Shown here: positions 47,101 to 54,108 of the stretch, piece by piece
Numbering within the stretch: the stretch's first letter is position 1
Layout: the number at the start of each line of letters is the position of its first letter
From: Chitinophaga sp. H8
GTDB lineage: Bacteria > Bacteroidota > Bacteroidia > Chitinophagales > Chitinophagaceae
Reading direction: 5' to 3'
DNA: 64,000 bases
NCBI RefSeq assembly: GCF_040567655.1
Contig: NZ_JBEXAC010000001.1
Coordinates: 1,736,001 to 1,800,000 of the forward strand
The notes under the pieces: model-generated
The model's input: only the letters and a program-made list of their open reading frames with translations
Told to the model about the DNA's origin: nothing
The model's database searches: none
Program-made: the position numbers and the translations under genes

Positions 47101-49610
47101 GTAGTTATCCGCAGGAGAACCTCCGCAAGCGGGTCGCGTATACACTTACTTATAATCCGCCGGATGTTGCTACCTACCAGTATACCTATTATAGCTATGA
47201 TATTGCCGGTAATGTGAAGACCCTTACGCAGGTGCTTAATGGCCTTGGTGCCAAACAGATAGATTACAAGTATGACCTGGTGAGCGGAAAGGTGAATACC
47301 GTGCGCTATCAGCCAGGGGGAAAAGATAAGTTTTATTATGGTTATGAATATGATGCAGAAAACAGGCTGACAAAGGCGATGAGTGGTATTAGCTCTGTTT
47401 CTGCGGATCAGTGGAGCATTCAGAATCCTGTAACGGATGCTTATTACCAGTATTATAAACACGGCCCTTTAGCAAGAATGGTGTTGGGGGATTATACGGT
47501 ACAGGGTGTAGATTATGCCTATACCTTGCAGGGATGGTTGAAAGGGATTAATGGTAATTACCTGCAGCCAGCTAATGAGATGGGACAGGATGGGCATACA
47601 GGTGTTCCTACTGTTACAGTAGGGAAGGATGCTATGGCATTAACACTGGATTATTTTACGGACGATTATAAACCTATTGGTACCAATACAGCTTTCCCGT
47701 TAAAGTGGGGTGCTACTGCAGGAGATAGTATTGGGCGAGATTTGTTTAATGGTAATATCAGCCGTAGTGTGTTGTCATTGACTGAGCTGGAAAATGGAAA
47801 ACCGGTAGGCTACAGTTATGGGTATGATCAGTTGAACCGGCTGCAACAGATGCGTCAGCATCCACTTACAGCCGGAGCTACTACGTGGGGGGCTTCTTCT
47901 GTCCAGCAGGCCTACCAGGAAGATATTACGTATGATGGTAATGGTAATATTCTCACCTACCTTCGTAATGGTCAGGGGAGTACTGCGTTTCCATTGGCTA
48001 TGGATAACCTAACCTATCATTATAAATTGGGAACCAACCAGTTGGATTATATTGATGATGCTATTACCAATAATAACAGTATTTCCGTAGATTTGAAATC
48101 CCAACTTGCTGCTAACTATAGCTATGACTCCATCGGTAACATGGTGAGTGATACGGAAGGAGGGGTGGTATCCATCGAATGGACAGTATATGGTAAGATC
48201 CAGCGTATCAAAAAGAGTAATAACCATGTATTGAAATACCTTTATGATGCAGCAGGTAATCGTGTATACAAAGAGGAGAGCTCTGGTACCGGGATCAACA
48301 AAACCTGGTATGTCCGCGATGCACAAGGCAATACGCTGGCAGTGTATGGGAATAGAAATGGAGATAACAACATCTACTGGAAAGAACAACATCTGTATGG
48401 TAGTAGCCGGTTGGGGATGTGGCTGCCGGATATGCCAGTCACCAGTGATACGGCTTCTCAATTATGGACAAGGGCCGCTCTTAAACGTTATGAGCTGAAT
48501 AACCATTTGGGGAATGTCTTAGCGTCTATTTCAGATAAAAAGCTCACCCAGTCTGGGGTATATACGGCGGAGGTGGTTAATGCAGGGGACTATACGCCGT
48601 TTGGCATGCCGATGGTGGGTCGACAGTATAGTTTAGGTGGGGTTAAGTACCGTTTTGGGTTCAATGGGAAGGAGAATGATAATGAAATTAAGGGCGAAGG
48701 GAATCAGCAGGATTATGGCTTTAGAATATACGATCCACGCGTAGGAAGGTTCTTGTCAGTAGATCCTATAACTTCTAAATATCCAGAGTTAACCCCTTAT
48801 CAGTTTGCAAGTAATAGGCCTATAGATGGGATAGATCTGGATGGTTTAGAGTGGTCGCCGCCGCTGAAAGCAGACCCTAAGACCGGTAAGATGGTTGTAG
48901 ATGCTGCTGGAGCAGTAAGTAGTCATACCGCTAAAGAGAATCAAACAACGGTAGTTATTGCTGCGGATATACTTTTGACTAAAGGTTGGATGTCGAGGCT
49001 CTTTTTGGTGACCCAGGCAGCTAGTATTGTGGAGCATAATACAGCAAAGACTCCTGAAGGAAAGATTGCACAGAATGAACGAGGGCAAACCGCCTTATTT
49101 GGTACCTTGTTCGGACTAGGAATGAATAGATTGGTAAAAAGATCTATTAATCTTGTAACCCCAAAAGAGGAGATTAAATATCTTTTTAGGGGTACTAGTG
49201 AGGGATATCCAGGAAATAGATCTGCACAAATAACAGAAAGTACACCAACTAGCCCAGATCCAGGCGTGGGAACTATTTTTGCAATAAATTCTAGCAATTA
49301 TGGAAAAGGTGTATTACAAATAGCGCTTCCTAAAAGTTTAAAGAATGTGGAGATTGGAGTTGCAAACAATGTATTAGCTGATATGGAAGCAGAAGTTGTT
49401 GTAGGATTAAAGCCTTTGGAATTTGCGCAAAAGGCTCATATAACTATAACAGCAGAGCAATCGAGAGGAATTTTAAAGGGTATGGGAATCAATTTGCCAG
49501 CTAGGATATCCAATAGTAGTATGAATGATGTTCTAAAGAACACACCAAGGCTTACAGAAAAACAAATAGATGAATTTTATAAACAAGCTGCATCAATACA
49601 ATCAAAATAA
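41115..49610 (+). CDS. Rhs-family polymorphic toxin with ADP-ribosyltransferase-like C-terminal tip
   Basis: 2831 residues from the ATG at 41115, chosen because a signal peptide begins there (MIKKSFTCILLFLLGWTAAHA); an ATG at 41073 would add 14 residues. Residues about 335-460 resemble the DUF6443-type module (VSYFDGTLRNRQSV, YDEFGRKAASVLP). A LamG-like domain lies near 1690-1830, then Rhs/YD repeats (YSYDIAGNVKTLTQ, YEYDAENRLTKAM). The core (about 2455-2575) reads YELNNHLGNVLASISDKK, YRFGFNGKENDNEIKGEGN, FRIYDPRVGRFLSVDPI, and ends with DLDG. The tip (about 2575-2831) has LFRGTSEG (Arg2692), STPTSPDPGVGTIFAINS, and DMEAEVVVG (Glu2758/Glu2760), the R-S-E outline of ADP-ribosyltransferases. 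The tip function is a motif reading only. Confidence 0.85.
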   Translation: MIKKSFTCILLFLLGWTAAHAAIEPYEQQLRGKLKKGDTLIVKDEKFRNPAYDWNSIRNKSVTNIITFGLYRDSMIVLDKPFVCDLDLKVEYWSQPDQETPITIAHVPLKISYDTAQGAVFQAQSVYNFNNAYRVKITINEISSQELGSELPPVFTLTGQVIVDRQYTSSLAPIVPYVFMVNTENKEGDDGGAERAMLLDGITQTSSQVSVNWTKQPGEEEYDLEWTYIDENSVWGNVLNTSGTGTTPAVLAPMFRNNATRVTISRQQYDISLVHSSKYLLIRIRSVAYSGNDRIEQPWSYEVNSGGSVVSGVIILNNTWHEPGLNWQYSASYAEEGKKKEVVSYFDGTLRNRQSVTVSQMGIVGGTDKYKVVQENIYDEFGRKAASVLPAPMAGEQLAYETGATKTATGAAYTYANVYKGNSASCFTIPDPLGNTAGAGKYYSSANSFLAEASFNKYIPDAEGYPLAITAYTPDNTGRVSLQGGVGPTFQPNAGGQTGNKVTRYYYGKPEQWELDRLFGNDVGYAHHYLKNMVIDPNGQISVSYVNASGKTIATALAGAPPRNTAALSLMPEAKTEESPLLAPDSFVFDSVTLKMSGNTTFLAAVPDSGAKITYNIDQLIKQYTEKNVTICSNCYYELKIRVYDDCNTQVYENTQSIKIGSATSNCGLNGINSGSINVPMNKIGTYYISFEMGLNQDVINAYTEDFIVRNTNLKTLFYFIQEELKRTNFLGCYEDCQTCSAALGTKSDFVANLTERLKTGEVNLIPYTNNIKAWAEGLYDELYGRCQYLRAVCTPSPCDRLEALLKADVSPGGQYALFDAQGTPLEATIHILALYWRTEFPVYAATDARYQENLLQRTDESYTSPNDAAFTLQDLVQYWKPEWAARFIKYHPEYCALTYCNSNKTYFEWDERVQKLYPTAASVIDLKPRLEYLVNNPSWLLAADPFFASGSAGNSYYTRFKSDLDNYSRQVLKVTDTRLNNKGLTQFVDYQLYCSDSTGNTNSSTIVALSDRWNKCVPDGSCRVADRQWELYRQKYFELKEKYYAEARSSICTTACKVGATVPLVWTPPPPTGGRVVKCGDIKMSDFTLTVVSGPADDDIYICYDSLLTKPIPPGMRITVNYKYQKNGSNEFKSNVPIGPLSFCNINGQPGLGYEIKRPGEGRVLDAELWGTVGCNDACVADGITNADFSVSYIGTTGQPNLFKISYLGGYQKPIRDGITLIAHVNLRKLDGSIVKVTRQFTKDSLAYQEINAYRVDAEDGIPVWIDYIECTAPSCPPEYGGKISRINAVNYNQALSTDTTKLRQDGEALLDSILNVNCNNMADAWIAQLTPCLASYSSGVKNTLRTQMYQVLRLSADKDHLYGASTTNGALTTGGYNSVAAAIKGVLGIAKFSMLCNPWVLSMPYPANVKGQSVEKILSVTTSDICTKLNALKQAHTNTTISFHKYLKDKYGDGMQISEDDLNALLKGCTNCRYLLDTDVKLPVFMDATATGCITATAFTAEQAIFNGLWSDLDVTNPGYELIFSNYMNQRWGFSLGYGRYKDFMDKIALNPATTELLCNVPVYTTEEKDPYDCVLTLARAAIAAGAKQYAAYIDSVKRDFRKQYVIECSATQARIRAVTKQQLYHFTLYYYDQAGNLVRTVPPAGVALLEGSQLEQVRAIRKLKTVTCNYNGPTDNTFGGTGLQQLNYALGADNQAIEMWLYNNGTGPAQVVTATRQFLFNICVDGRYLYGDIYTLDKQTNAVNMASSNHVAADMGALIPLRQWTHVVLQSSKWIGSPISVYVNGMLCPQAYDAPKGSCISEARIGNGQLAISQNLSFLKHLRLYQRQLTSAEILANAQEPCLSISEKYLSALNTHLRYWARFNTPEPGGGTTIPGGGTTEQQYTALYPNHHMVTDYTYNAQNQVVKQYTPDAKLSKFWYDKSGRLFASQNSKQAEELTYSYTKHDEQNRITEVGQSIMAILPDDDGSNAAAFLSSGTKQQLTQTFYDVPATGSYPQENLRKRVAYTLTYNPPDVATYQYTYYSYDIAGNVKTLTQVLNGLGAKQIDYKYDLVSGKVNTVRYQPGGKDKFYYGYEYDAENRLTKAMSGISSVSADQWSIQNPVTDAYYQYYKHGPLARMVLGDYTVQGVDYAYTLQGWLKGINGNYLQPANEMGQDGHTGVPTVTVGKDAMALTLDYFTDDYKPIGTNTAFPLKWGATAGDSIGRDLFNGNISRSVLSLTELENGKPVGYSYGYDQLNRLQQMRQHPLTAGATTWGASSVQQAYQEDITYDGNGNILTYLRNGQGSTAFPLAMDNLTYHYKLGTNQLDYIDDAITNNNSISVDLKSQLAANYSYDSIGNMVSDTEGGVVSIEWTVYGKIQRIKKSNNHVLKYLYDAAGNRVYKEESSGTGINKTWYVRDAQGNTLAVYGNRNGDNNIYWKEQHLYGSSRLGMWLPDMPVTSDTASQLWTRAALKRYELNNHLGNVLASISDKKLTQSGVYTAEVVNAGDYTPFGMPMVGRQYSLGGVKYRFGFNGKENDNEIKGEGNQQDYGFRIYDPRVGRFLSVDPITSKYPELTPYQFASNRPIDGIDLDGLEWSPPLKADPKTGKMVVDAAGAVSSHTAKENQTTVVIAADILLTKGWMSRLFLVTQAASIVEHNTAKTPEGKIAQNERGQTALFGTLFGLGMNRLVKRSINLVTPKEEIKYLFRGTSEGYPGNRSAQITESTPTSPDPGVGTIFAINSSNYGKGVLQIALPKSLKNVEIGVANNVLADMEAEVVVGLKPLEFAQKAHITITAEQSRGILKGMGINLPARISNSSMNDVLKNTPRLTEKQIDEFYKQAASIQSK

Positions 49611-49616
49611 TCAGAT

Positions 49617-49988
49617 ATGGAAAGGCTGTGGATAAAGGTTATTGGAAACATTAGTGAAGATCTAAAGGTTAATTTTTTTAAAGCATTAGATAGCGAGAAC
49701 TTAAAGAAAAATGAATTAATTCTTTTTTGCACTTATTCGGACTTTGATATTCCTATTGGACATTGTTTTACACACATAAAAACAGATGAAGATAGCGAAG
49801 GTATTAATTGCAGAGTAGTTTTGAAGAATGTAACACAACAGTTTTTTCTTCCATTAGATGAAATTCCTCATGGATGGAAGACTGTTTGTAAATTTGAATT
49901 TATTGAAGGAATTATACCCAAAGAGGTTCAACAATTGCCAGTGCTAAATGGCTGGACCCAATCAGATAGTTATCTGCTTTTTGCTTAA
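49617..49988 (+). CDS. Putative immunity protein for the Rhs tip
   Basis: 123 residues, no signal, acidic, 6 bases after the Rhs stop codon. No family is recognised. A small unrelated gene directly after an Rhs toxin is the standard place of the cognate immunity gene, and this position is the whole basis of the call. A large perfect hairpin follows its stop by three bases. Confidence 0.6.
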   Translation: MERLWIKVIGNISEDLKVNFFKALDSENLKKNELILFCTYSDFDIPIGHCFTHIKTDEDSEGINCRVVLKNVTQQFFLPLDEIPHGWKTVCKFEFIEGIIPKEVQQLPVLNGWTQSDSYLLFA

Positions 49989-49991
49989 GTA

Positions 49992-50038
49992 TTATAAATA
50001 GCAAACCCCAGCCATCGGCTGGGGTTTGCTATTTATAA
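49992..50038 (+). terminator. 22-bp perfect palindrome / terminator at cassette junction
   Basis: Two 22-base arms (49992-50013 and 50017-50038) are exact reverse complements around the loop ATC. The core is AAACCCCAGCC-ATC-GGCTGGGGTTT. It can terminate transcription from either strand. Related hairpins stand at 50902-50933 and 52316-52348, and a worn one at 56552-56587. The right arm here is also translated in frame with the following orphan toxin tip. Confidence 0.8.
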
Positions 50039-50483
50039 ACGAAATGAATTAGGGCACGATGTTGGTTTTGGAGCAGTCAAAGCTACAGAAGCGGTTCTCC
50101 TTACAAAGGCCATGGATTTAGGAGCAGCCTATAATGCTTTTGCTAGAAATGTTACAACTACGGATGGATTTTTGTTTAAAGGATTTACTATTAAATCACC
50201 TTTCAATATCGGAGTTCAAAGATTTGGCAATATGAGTACAGGTAGGCTGGATTATTGGGGGTTGAGGCTTGGGCCAAGTGAATTTGCAAATAGAACATTT
50301 GTAGCAATTAAGCCAGAGTGGAATCCTCTAAGTGTTTATACAAAAGGAGTTATACCTAAAGGAACCCCAATGAAATTTGGGATTGTCGGGCCTCAACCTG
50401 GAGGTTTTTTTGTGGGAGGGTCTTTGCAGTTTATGGTTGATTCAAAGGCTATTATAAACCAAACAACAACTATTGTAAGATGA
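49998..50483 (+). pseudogene. Orphan Rhs-type C-terminal toxin tip 1
   Basis: An open frame of about 160 codons that begins inside the palindrome (after TAA at 49995-49997) and has no proper start; the first ATG is at 50112. From about 50040 it reads NELGHDVGFGAVKATEAV, then a beta-rich tail (FLFKGFTIKSPFNIGVQRFG, KGVIPKGTPMKFGIVGPQPG). No catalytic family is recognised. It has the size and position of a Rhs tip cut away from its core, and an immunity-like gene overlaps its stop by four bases (ATGA). It appears intact from 50112 onward. Confidence 0.6.
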
Positions 50484-50854
50484 AACATTATGAAGATCCA
50501 ATAAATTTTGATATAAAGCAGCAATGTGGTAATGATTTATTATCGTTTGATAATTTATTAGAGATTGGTCAAGGAGGCCCGGTAGTTGGGGATTTATTTA
50601 TTAATGGTAAACAGATTGCCGGCTATAGGTTTGGGGGCCCTTTTATATGTGATGAGGATTATATTTATATCCCTGCATATAATAACCGCTTATTCAATTT
50701 AGGATTTAAGCTTGCAATGATTGATCGGGCATCCCTTAATGTTAAATTAGTCGGGCCTTCATTAAGCTTGATTTTTTTAGAAAAAATTCAGAACAATAGG
50801 GTTTTCTATTTTGAAGATATTTTTAAGAATAAATCAAATAATTTTCAGTTGTAA
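50480..50854 (+). CDS. Putative immunity protein 2
   Basis: 124 residues, soluble. Starts inside the stop of orphan tip 1 (ATGA overlap), the usual arrangement of a toxin tip and its immunity gene. It is beta-rich (NGKQIAGYRFGGPFICDEDYIYIPAYN) and not recognised as a known family. It may protect against a tip no longer linked to a full Rhs protein. Confidence 0.55.
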   Translation: MKHYEDPINFDIKQQCGNDLLSFDNLLEIGQGGPVVGDLFINGKQIAGYRFGGPFICDEDYIYIPAYNNRLFNLGFKLAMIDRASLNVKLVGPSLSLIFLEKIQNNRVFYFEDIFKNKSNNFQL

Positions 50855-50901
50855 TGGGGGCAGAAAAGATCTTGCTTATTTAGTAAAATGTAACTGCATG
50901 T

Positions 50902-50933
50902 AAATAACAAACCCCAACCATCGGTTTGGGTTT
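50902..50933 (+). repeat. Imperfect junction hairpin fused to an Rhs core
   Basis: AAACCCCAACC-ATC-GGTTTGGGTTT, one mismatch in the stem. The right arm is also the coding sequence for RFGFNG, the conserved Rhs core motif, so the hairpin and the core join within this motif. Confidence 0.6.
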
Positions 50934-51679
50934 AATGGGCAAGAGAAATCTGATGAGATAAAAGGAGAAGGAAATCATAATACAGCACAGTTCTGGGAAT
51001 ATGATACAAGGTCAGGGAGGAGATGGAACTTAGATCCGAAACCAACAGTTGGGATAAGTGAATATTCAGCATTTAGTAATAACCCGATCTGGTATAATGA
51101 TCCATTAGGAGATACAGTTGTACCTGTTATAATATCCCAGAAAAAGTGGCCTAATGTATATCAGACTCATATGAAGGGATTAGCAAAGAATCCTGGTCTA
51201 AGAGGAAATAATGGACGAATTCTCCTAGATTATGATCCAAGTAAATCAAATGCAAGAAAGAGGAGATACCAAGCGACAAAAAATGTAGTTAATCCTGACC
51301 CTATGCAATTTGATATAGATGAGTTTCCTTATGCCTCAACTTTACAGGGCGGAGCAAATGCTGGTACAAATATCGTTAGGATAAGTGAAAATAGGCAACA
51401 TAGCGCGTATCTAGGTACATTTAGTGGCGAAGATGAAAGAAGGAGATCAGTTTGATATTATTCTAATACCAGATAATGATAAAAAAAAGCCAACCCAGCC
51501 CCATTCCATTGATTAAACCTTTTGTAAATCCAGAGTTTAGGCGGAAGCCTTATATGGGGTACCCAGGGCAGTCTGTAGAAATGCTACTAGAGAGGACAAT
51601 AGAGAGACTGTTTGGCAAAAAGGTGAATCTTCCACCACCAGTTCCCTCGCCAGTTGTAGCTCCTGTACCGGCTTTTTAA
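50931..51679 (+). pseudogene. Orphan Rhs tip 2: core remnant plus NucA/NucB-like DNase, frameshifted
   Basis: It starts in mid-core: FNGQEKSDEIKGEGN, WEYDTRSGRRWNLDPKPTVG, EYSAFSNNPIWYNDPLGD, a second Bacteroidota core type. The tip follows, with DEFPYASTLQGGANAG, the signature region of NucA/NucB DNases. The first frame ends at 51455. The following bases encode MKEGDQFDIILIPDNDKKK in the next frame (51433-51516), which fits the natural DNase end. A third frame (51476-51679) then gives a Pro-rich tail ending PPPVPSPVVAPVPAF. Two frameshifts, one at an A8 run, therefore break one original reading frame. No start codon or promoter remains. Confidence 0.7.
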
Positions 51680-51712
51680 ATTTGTTATAACTATAATTGT
51701 TAAAAAAGATAT

Positions 51713-52297
51713 ATGGTTTTTAAAGAAATATTATTCGACTTTGAAGAATGCCTTAAGCATAATCTGAATGATGTTTATAATCTTCTCCAACCTGGAATTA
51801 GCTATTCTAAGATAAGTAGTTCCTTAAACGATATAGGAATAGTAAATAATAAACTTATAGAACTTTATCAATGGCATAATGGGATTAATTATAATGGAGA
51901 AACACCAGTCAGCAGGGGTAATTTTTTTTCTAATGGTCAAATGTTGCCTTTAGAAAGAGCATTGATCCACTATGATACGCATGTAAGTATTAAATTATGG
52001 AAAAATGAATATTTTCCTATTTTTTCAAATAATAGCGGAGATTATATTCTTTATGATACTAATCGTGATAGTAGCACTTTTGGTATGTTGCTACTATTTG
52101 CTCCAACGGTGTTATTGACTCCGGTGCCACAAACAATTTATGATTCCATAGAAAGTGTTTTTACTACAATCTTGGCATGCTTCAGAGATGGTATATATAA
52201 GTATGATAAAATGAATAAGGAATTGGAAATAGATTTTGATCTTGAAGGGGAAATATCTTCAAAAACTAATCCAAGATCGGATTTTTGGAGGAAATAA
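51713..52297 (+). CDS. SMI1/KNR4 (SUKH)-family immunity protein
   Basis: 194 residues. SUKH-type features: LIELYQWHNGINYNGETPVSR near residue 45, a central GQMLPLERALIHYD, and FSNNSGDYILYDTN near 105. SUKH proteins are a large group of immunity proteins, often paired with nuclease toxins, which suits its place 33 bases after a DNase-like tip. Intact, although the tip before it is broken. A hairpin terminator follows. Confidence 0.75.
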   Translation: MVFKEILFDFEECLKHNLNDVYNLLQPGISYSKISSSLNDIGIVNNKLIELYQWHNGINYNGETPVSRGNFFSNGQMLPLERALIHYDTHVSIKLWKNEYFPIFSNNSGDYILYDTNRDSSTFGMLLLFAPTVLLTPVPQTIYDSIESVFTTILACFRDGIYKYDKMNKELEIDFDLEGEISSKTNPRSDFWRK

Positions 52298-52315
52298 TTA
52301 CTAGGAAACTAAAAC

Positions 52316-52348
52316 AACAAAACCCCAGCCATCGGCTGGGGTTTTGTT
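52316..52348 (+). terminator. Junction hairpin / bidirectional terminator
   Basis: A 15-bp perfect stem AACAAAACCCCAGCC-ATC-GGCTGGGGTTTTGTT, same core as at 49992-50038. It separates the SUKH gene from the convergent XRE gene and could stop both. Confidence 0.8.
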
Positions 52349-52431
52349 ATTATAAAAGATTAGATAATGATAATCGTTTTTTTATTTAGCATATGCCTTC
52401 CTGGCTTTAGCGTCCCGGATATAGGTATCAA

Positions 52432-52725
52432 TTAAATCATAAAGTACTTTTTTCTTCTCTTCTTCTCTTCTTCCAGTAGCTCCAGGTCTTCCAGTCTTTT
52501 AAGGGTCTTTTTATCAAACTTGGCGTTCATACCTACCCCCACTAAATAATCAAGGCTTACTTCCAGGGCATCCGCTATTTTTTTAGCGGCATCAATGGAA
52601 GGTACCGCTTCCCCACGTTCATACTTTCCAATCATCACCCTGGATACTTCCCTTTTATCGGCGAGATCCGTTTGTGACCATCCTTTTTTATCCCTTAAGT
52701 CTGCGATGATTTTGCTTGTGTTCAT
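52432..52725 (-). CDS. XRE-family regulator with slippery heptamer near its end
   Basis: 97 residues from MNTSKIIADLRDKKGWSQ. A standard XRE helix-turn-helix: SQTDLADKREVSRVMIGKYERGEAVPS, then AAKKIADALEVSLDYLVG. At codons 92-93 the frame reads A AAA AAG (minus strand, 52453-52447), the classic -1 slippery heptamer. A -1 shift there would replace the last five residues by VLYDLIDTYIRDAKARKAYAK, ending at 52382. That ending also survives in the broken second copy (54106-54420), so it is probably the ancestral one. Either an indel in an A/GAA-rich run or genuine frameshifting explains this. Confidence 0.85.
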   Translation of the reverse strand: MNTSKIIADLRDKKGWSQTDLADKREVSRVMIGKYERGEAVPSIDAAKKIADALEVSLDYLVGVGMNAKFDKKTLKRLEDLELLEEEKKRRKKYFMI

Positions 52726-52860
52726 ATCTGAAAGAATATATAATGCTGTAATTAGTACGTGACAAAGCATACCTTTAGTGTAGTTCTTTGAGGAAACCTC
52801 ACCGTTTAGGCTTGCTAATAGTGGGCAGGTAATATAGCTTGGGCGGGGGTAGTTATCGCA

Positions 52861-53533
52861 CGTATAGGCAGGTTCTTAAGTATGGATATGCTTTATAAAG
52901 ATTATCCAGAATTAACACCTTACCAGTTTGCAAGTAATACCCCAATAAGAGCAGTTGATCTTGATGGTGGAGAAATGAAAGATGTGATTCAGGCAGGTTG
53001 GGGGCCTCCTAGTGCAGAAAGGAGTGAAGATATTCGAAATAGACTTTCCAAAAGAGATGGGAAGGAATGGATATTAGCACCTGCTGCTATTGTTTCAGTA
53101 GGTCCAGTTTCAGTACTTGCTTTATCCTCTTCTGGCGCAACAGTAGTCGGAACAGGATTGACAAGACTTGGATTATGGGCATCTAATCCGGTCAATCAGC
53201 AGGCGGTTGTTGGTGCAGTTGGGCGGTAGCATCATTTATTGACCCCTCACCTAATACGGATTATCCAGGGGGGTAGATGATGTTATCAGAGGCGGAAAAT
53301 TATTATTAGGAAAATCGTATATTCTTCAAAAATATGCATCCGCCACTGATGATGCATTTCATATGTTTAAGGAAGGTTTGGGATTAGGAATGCCTAAAGT
53401 ATTTAGCCAATCAAATAAATTAATGCAAGCAATGTATTCTACAGTTAAAGAAGGGAAGAAAATCGCATTTGATGTAACTGACGTTGCTTTTGATTTGGCT
53501 AAGAAAGGGTTTGAAAATATGATGAGGCAGTAG
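52861..53533 (+). pseudogene. Orphan Rhs tip 3, core remnant with two frameshifts
   Basis: It begins with the core end RIGRFLSMDMLYKDYPELTPYQFASN and AVDLDGGEMKD; the usual SVDP has become SMDM. The frame stops at 53229. In the next frame the sequence goes on as AVASFIDPSPNTDYPGG to a G6 run at 53262-53267, and after a second shift as VDDVIRGGKLLLGKSYILQKYA to GFENMMRQ, stopping at 53533. Joined, these make about 220 residues of unknown toxin type. No start codon or promoter is evident, and an XRE gene lies divergently upstream. Confidence 0.65.
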
Positions 53534-53535
53534 AT

Positions 53536-53667
53536 ATGGGAAAAATTACAGAATGGGAATTGTCACAAGCATTGAGAGATAAGGAACTTTTTAATAGTAC
53601 AATTTTTCACCAAGCAGGAAAAGAGAAATCCGCTAAGGATTTAGGTTTAAAACTTATAAAGGATTAG
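53536..53667 (+). CDS. Small hypothetical protein (43 residues) in cassette 3
   Basis: ATG three bases after the tip 3 stop. It encodes MGKITEWELSQALRDKELF... to LGLKLIKD. No family is recognised. Tight spacing on both sides suggests it belongs to the tip and immunity unit, perhaps a truncated immunity gene or an adaptor peptide. Confidence 0.35.
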   Translation: MGKITEWELSQALRDKELFNSTIFHQAGKEKSAKDLGLKLIKD

Positions 53668-53670
53668 CAA

Positions 53671-54036
53671 ATGAATACCAGTAATGTATTACTTGATTTG
53701 AAACAGTATAAAGGATATTATTCTTCAAAATTGGAATTGAAGAATAATATCCTTGTTTTGTTGCTTAAGAAAAAGGATGATGATATAGCTAGTGTACGAA
53801 TTGTTTTTAACGGTGTATTGTCTTTTGAGGATACTGGTTTTATTGGAAAGCAGGTATCGTATTGTGATGTTGGTTTGCTGGGATTTAAAAACCAATATTT
53901 ATGTAGGGAGAAGGGACTGAATCCGGATGATTATCGTCAGATTATTTTTATAACAGAAGTTGAAATGGGTAAAGTGGAATTAATAATTTCTTGTAGCGAA
54001 GTAGAAATAATATTATCTACAGATGTAAGTGGATAG
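53671..54036 (+). CDS. Putative immunity protein 3
   Basis: 121 residues, soluble, starting 3 bases after the 43-residue gene. Beta-rich pattern (LKQYKGYYSSKLELKNNILVLLL, IIFITEVEMGKVELIISCSEV), not assigned to a family. It follows a broken Rhs tip in the usual place of an immunity gene and is intact. Confidence 0.5.
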   Translation: MNTSNVLLDLKQYKGYYSSKLELKNNILVLLLKKKDDDIASVRIVFNGVLSFEDTGFIGKQVSYCDVGLLGFKNQYLCREKGLNPDDYRQIIFITEVEMGKVELIISCSEVEIILSTDVSG

Positions 54037-54090
54037 TATTTTGGCAAATTACTGGTGTCAAGATCAAACTAAGTTTAAAAGCATAACCCT

Positions 54091-54108
54091 AAAAGCTGCG
54101 CTTTTTTA
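54091..54108. terminator. Small hairpin with T run between convergent genes
   Basis: AAAAGC-TGC-GCTTTT followed by TT. A short 6-bp stem between immunity gene 3 and the convergent XRE pseudogene. A weak terminator candidate. Confidence 0.4.

Noticed and set aside
51476..51679. Separate 67-residue gene
   Set aside because: It overlaps the NucA/NucB tip end in another frame and reads as the Pro-rich tail of that frameshifted tip, so it was merged into the pseudogene.
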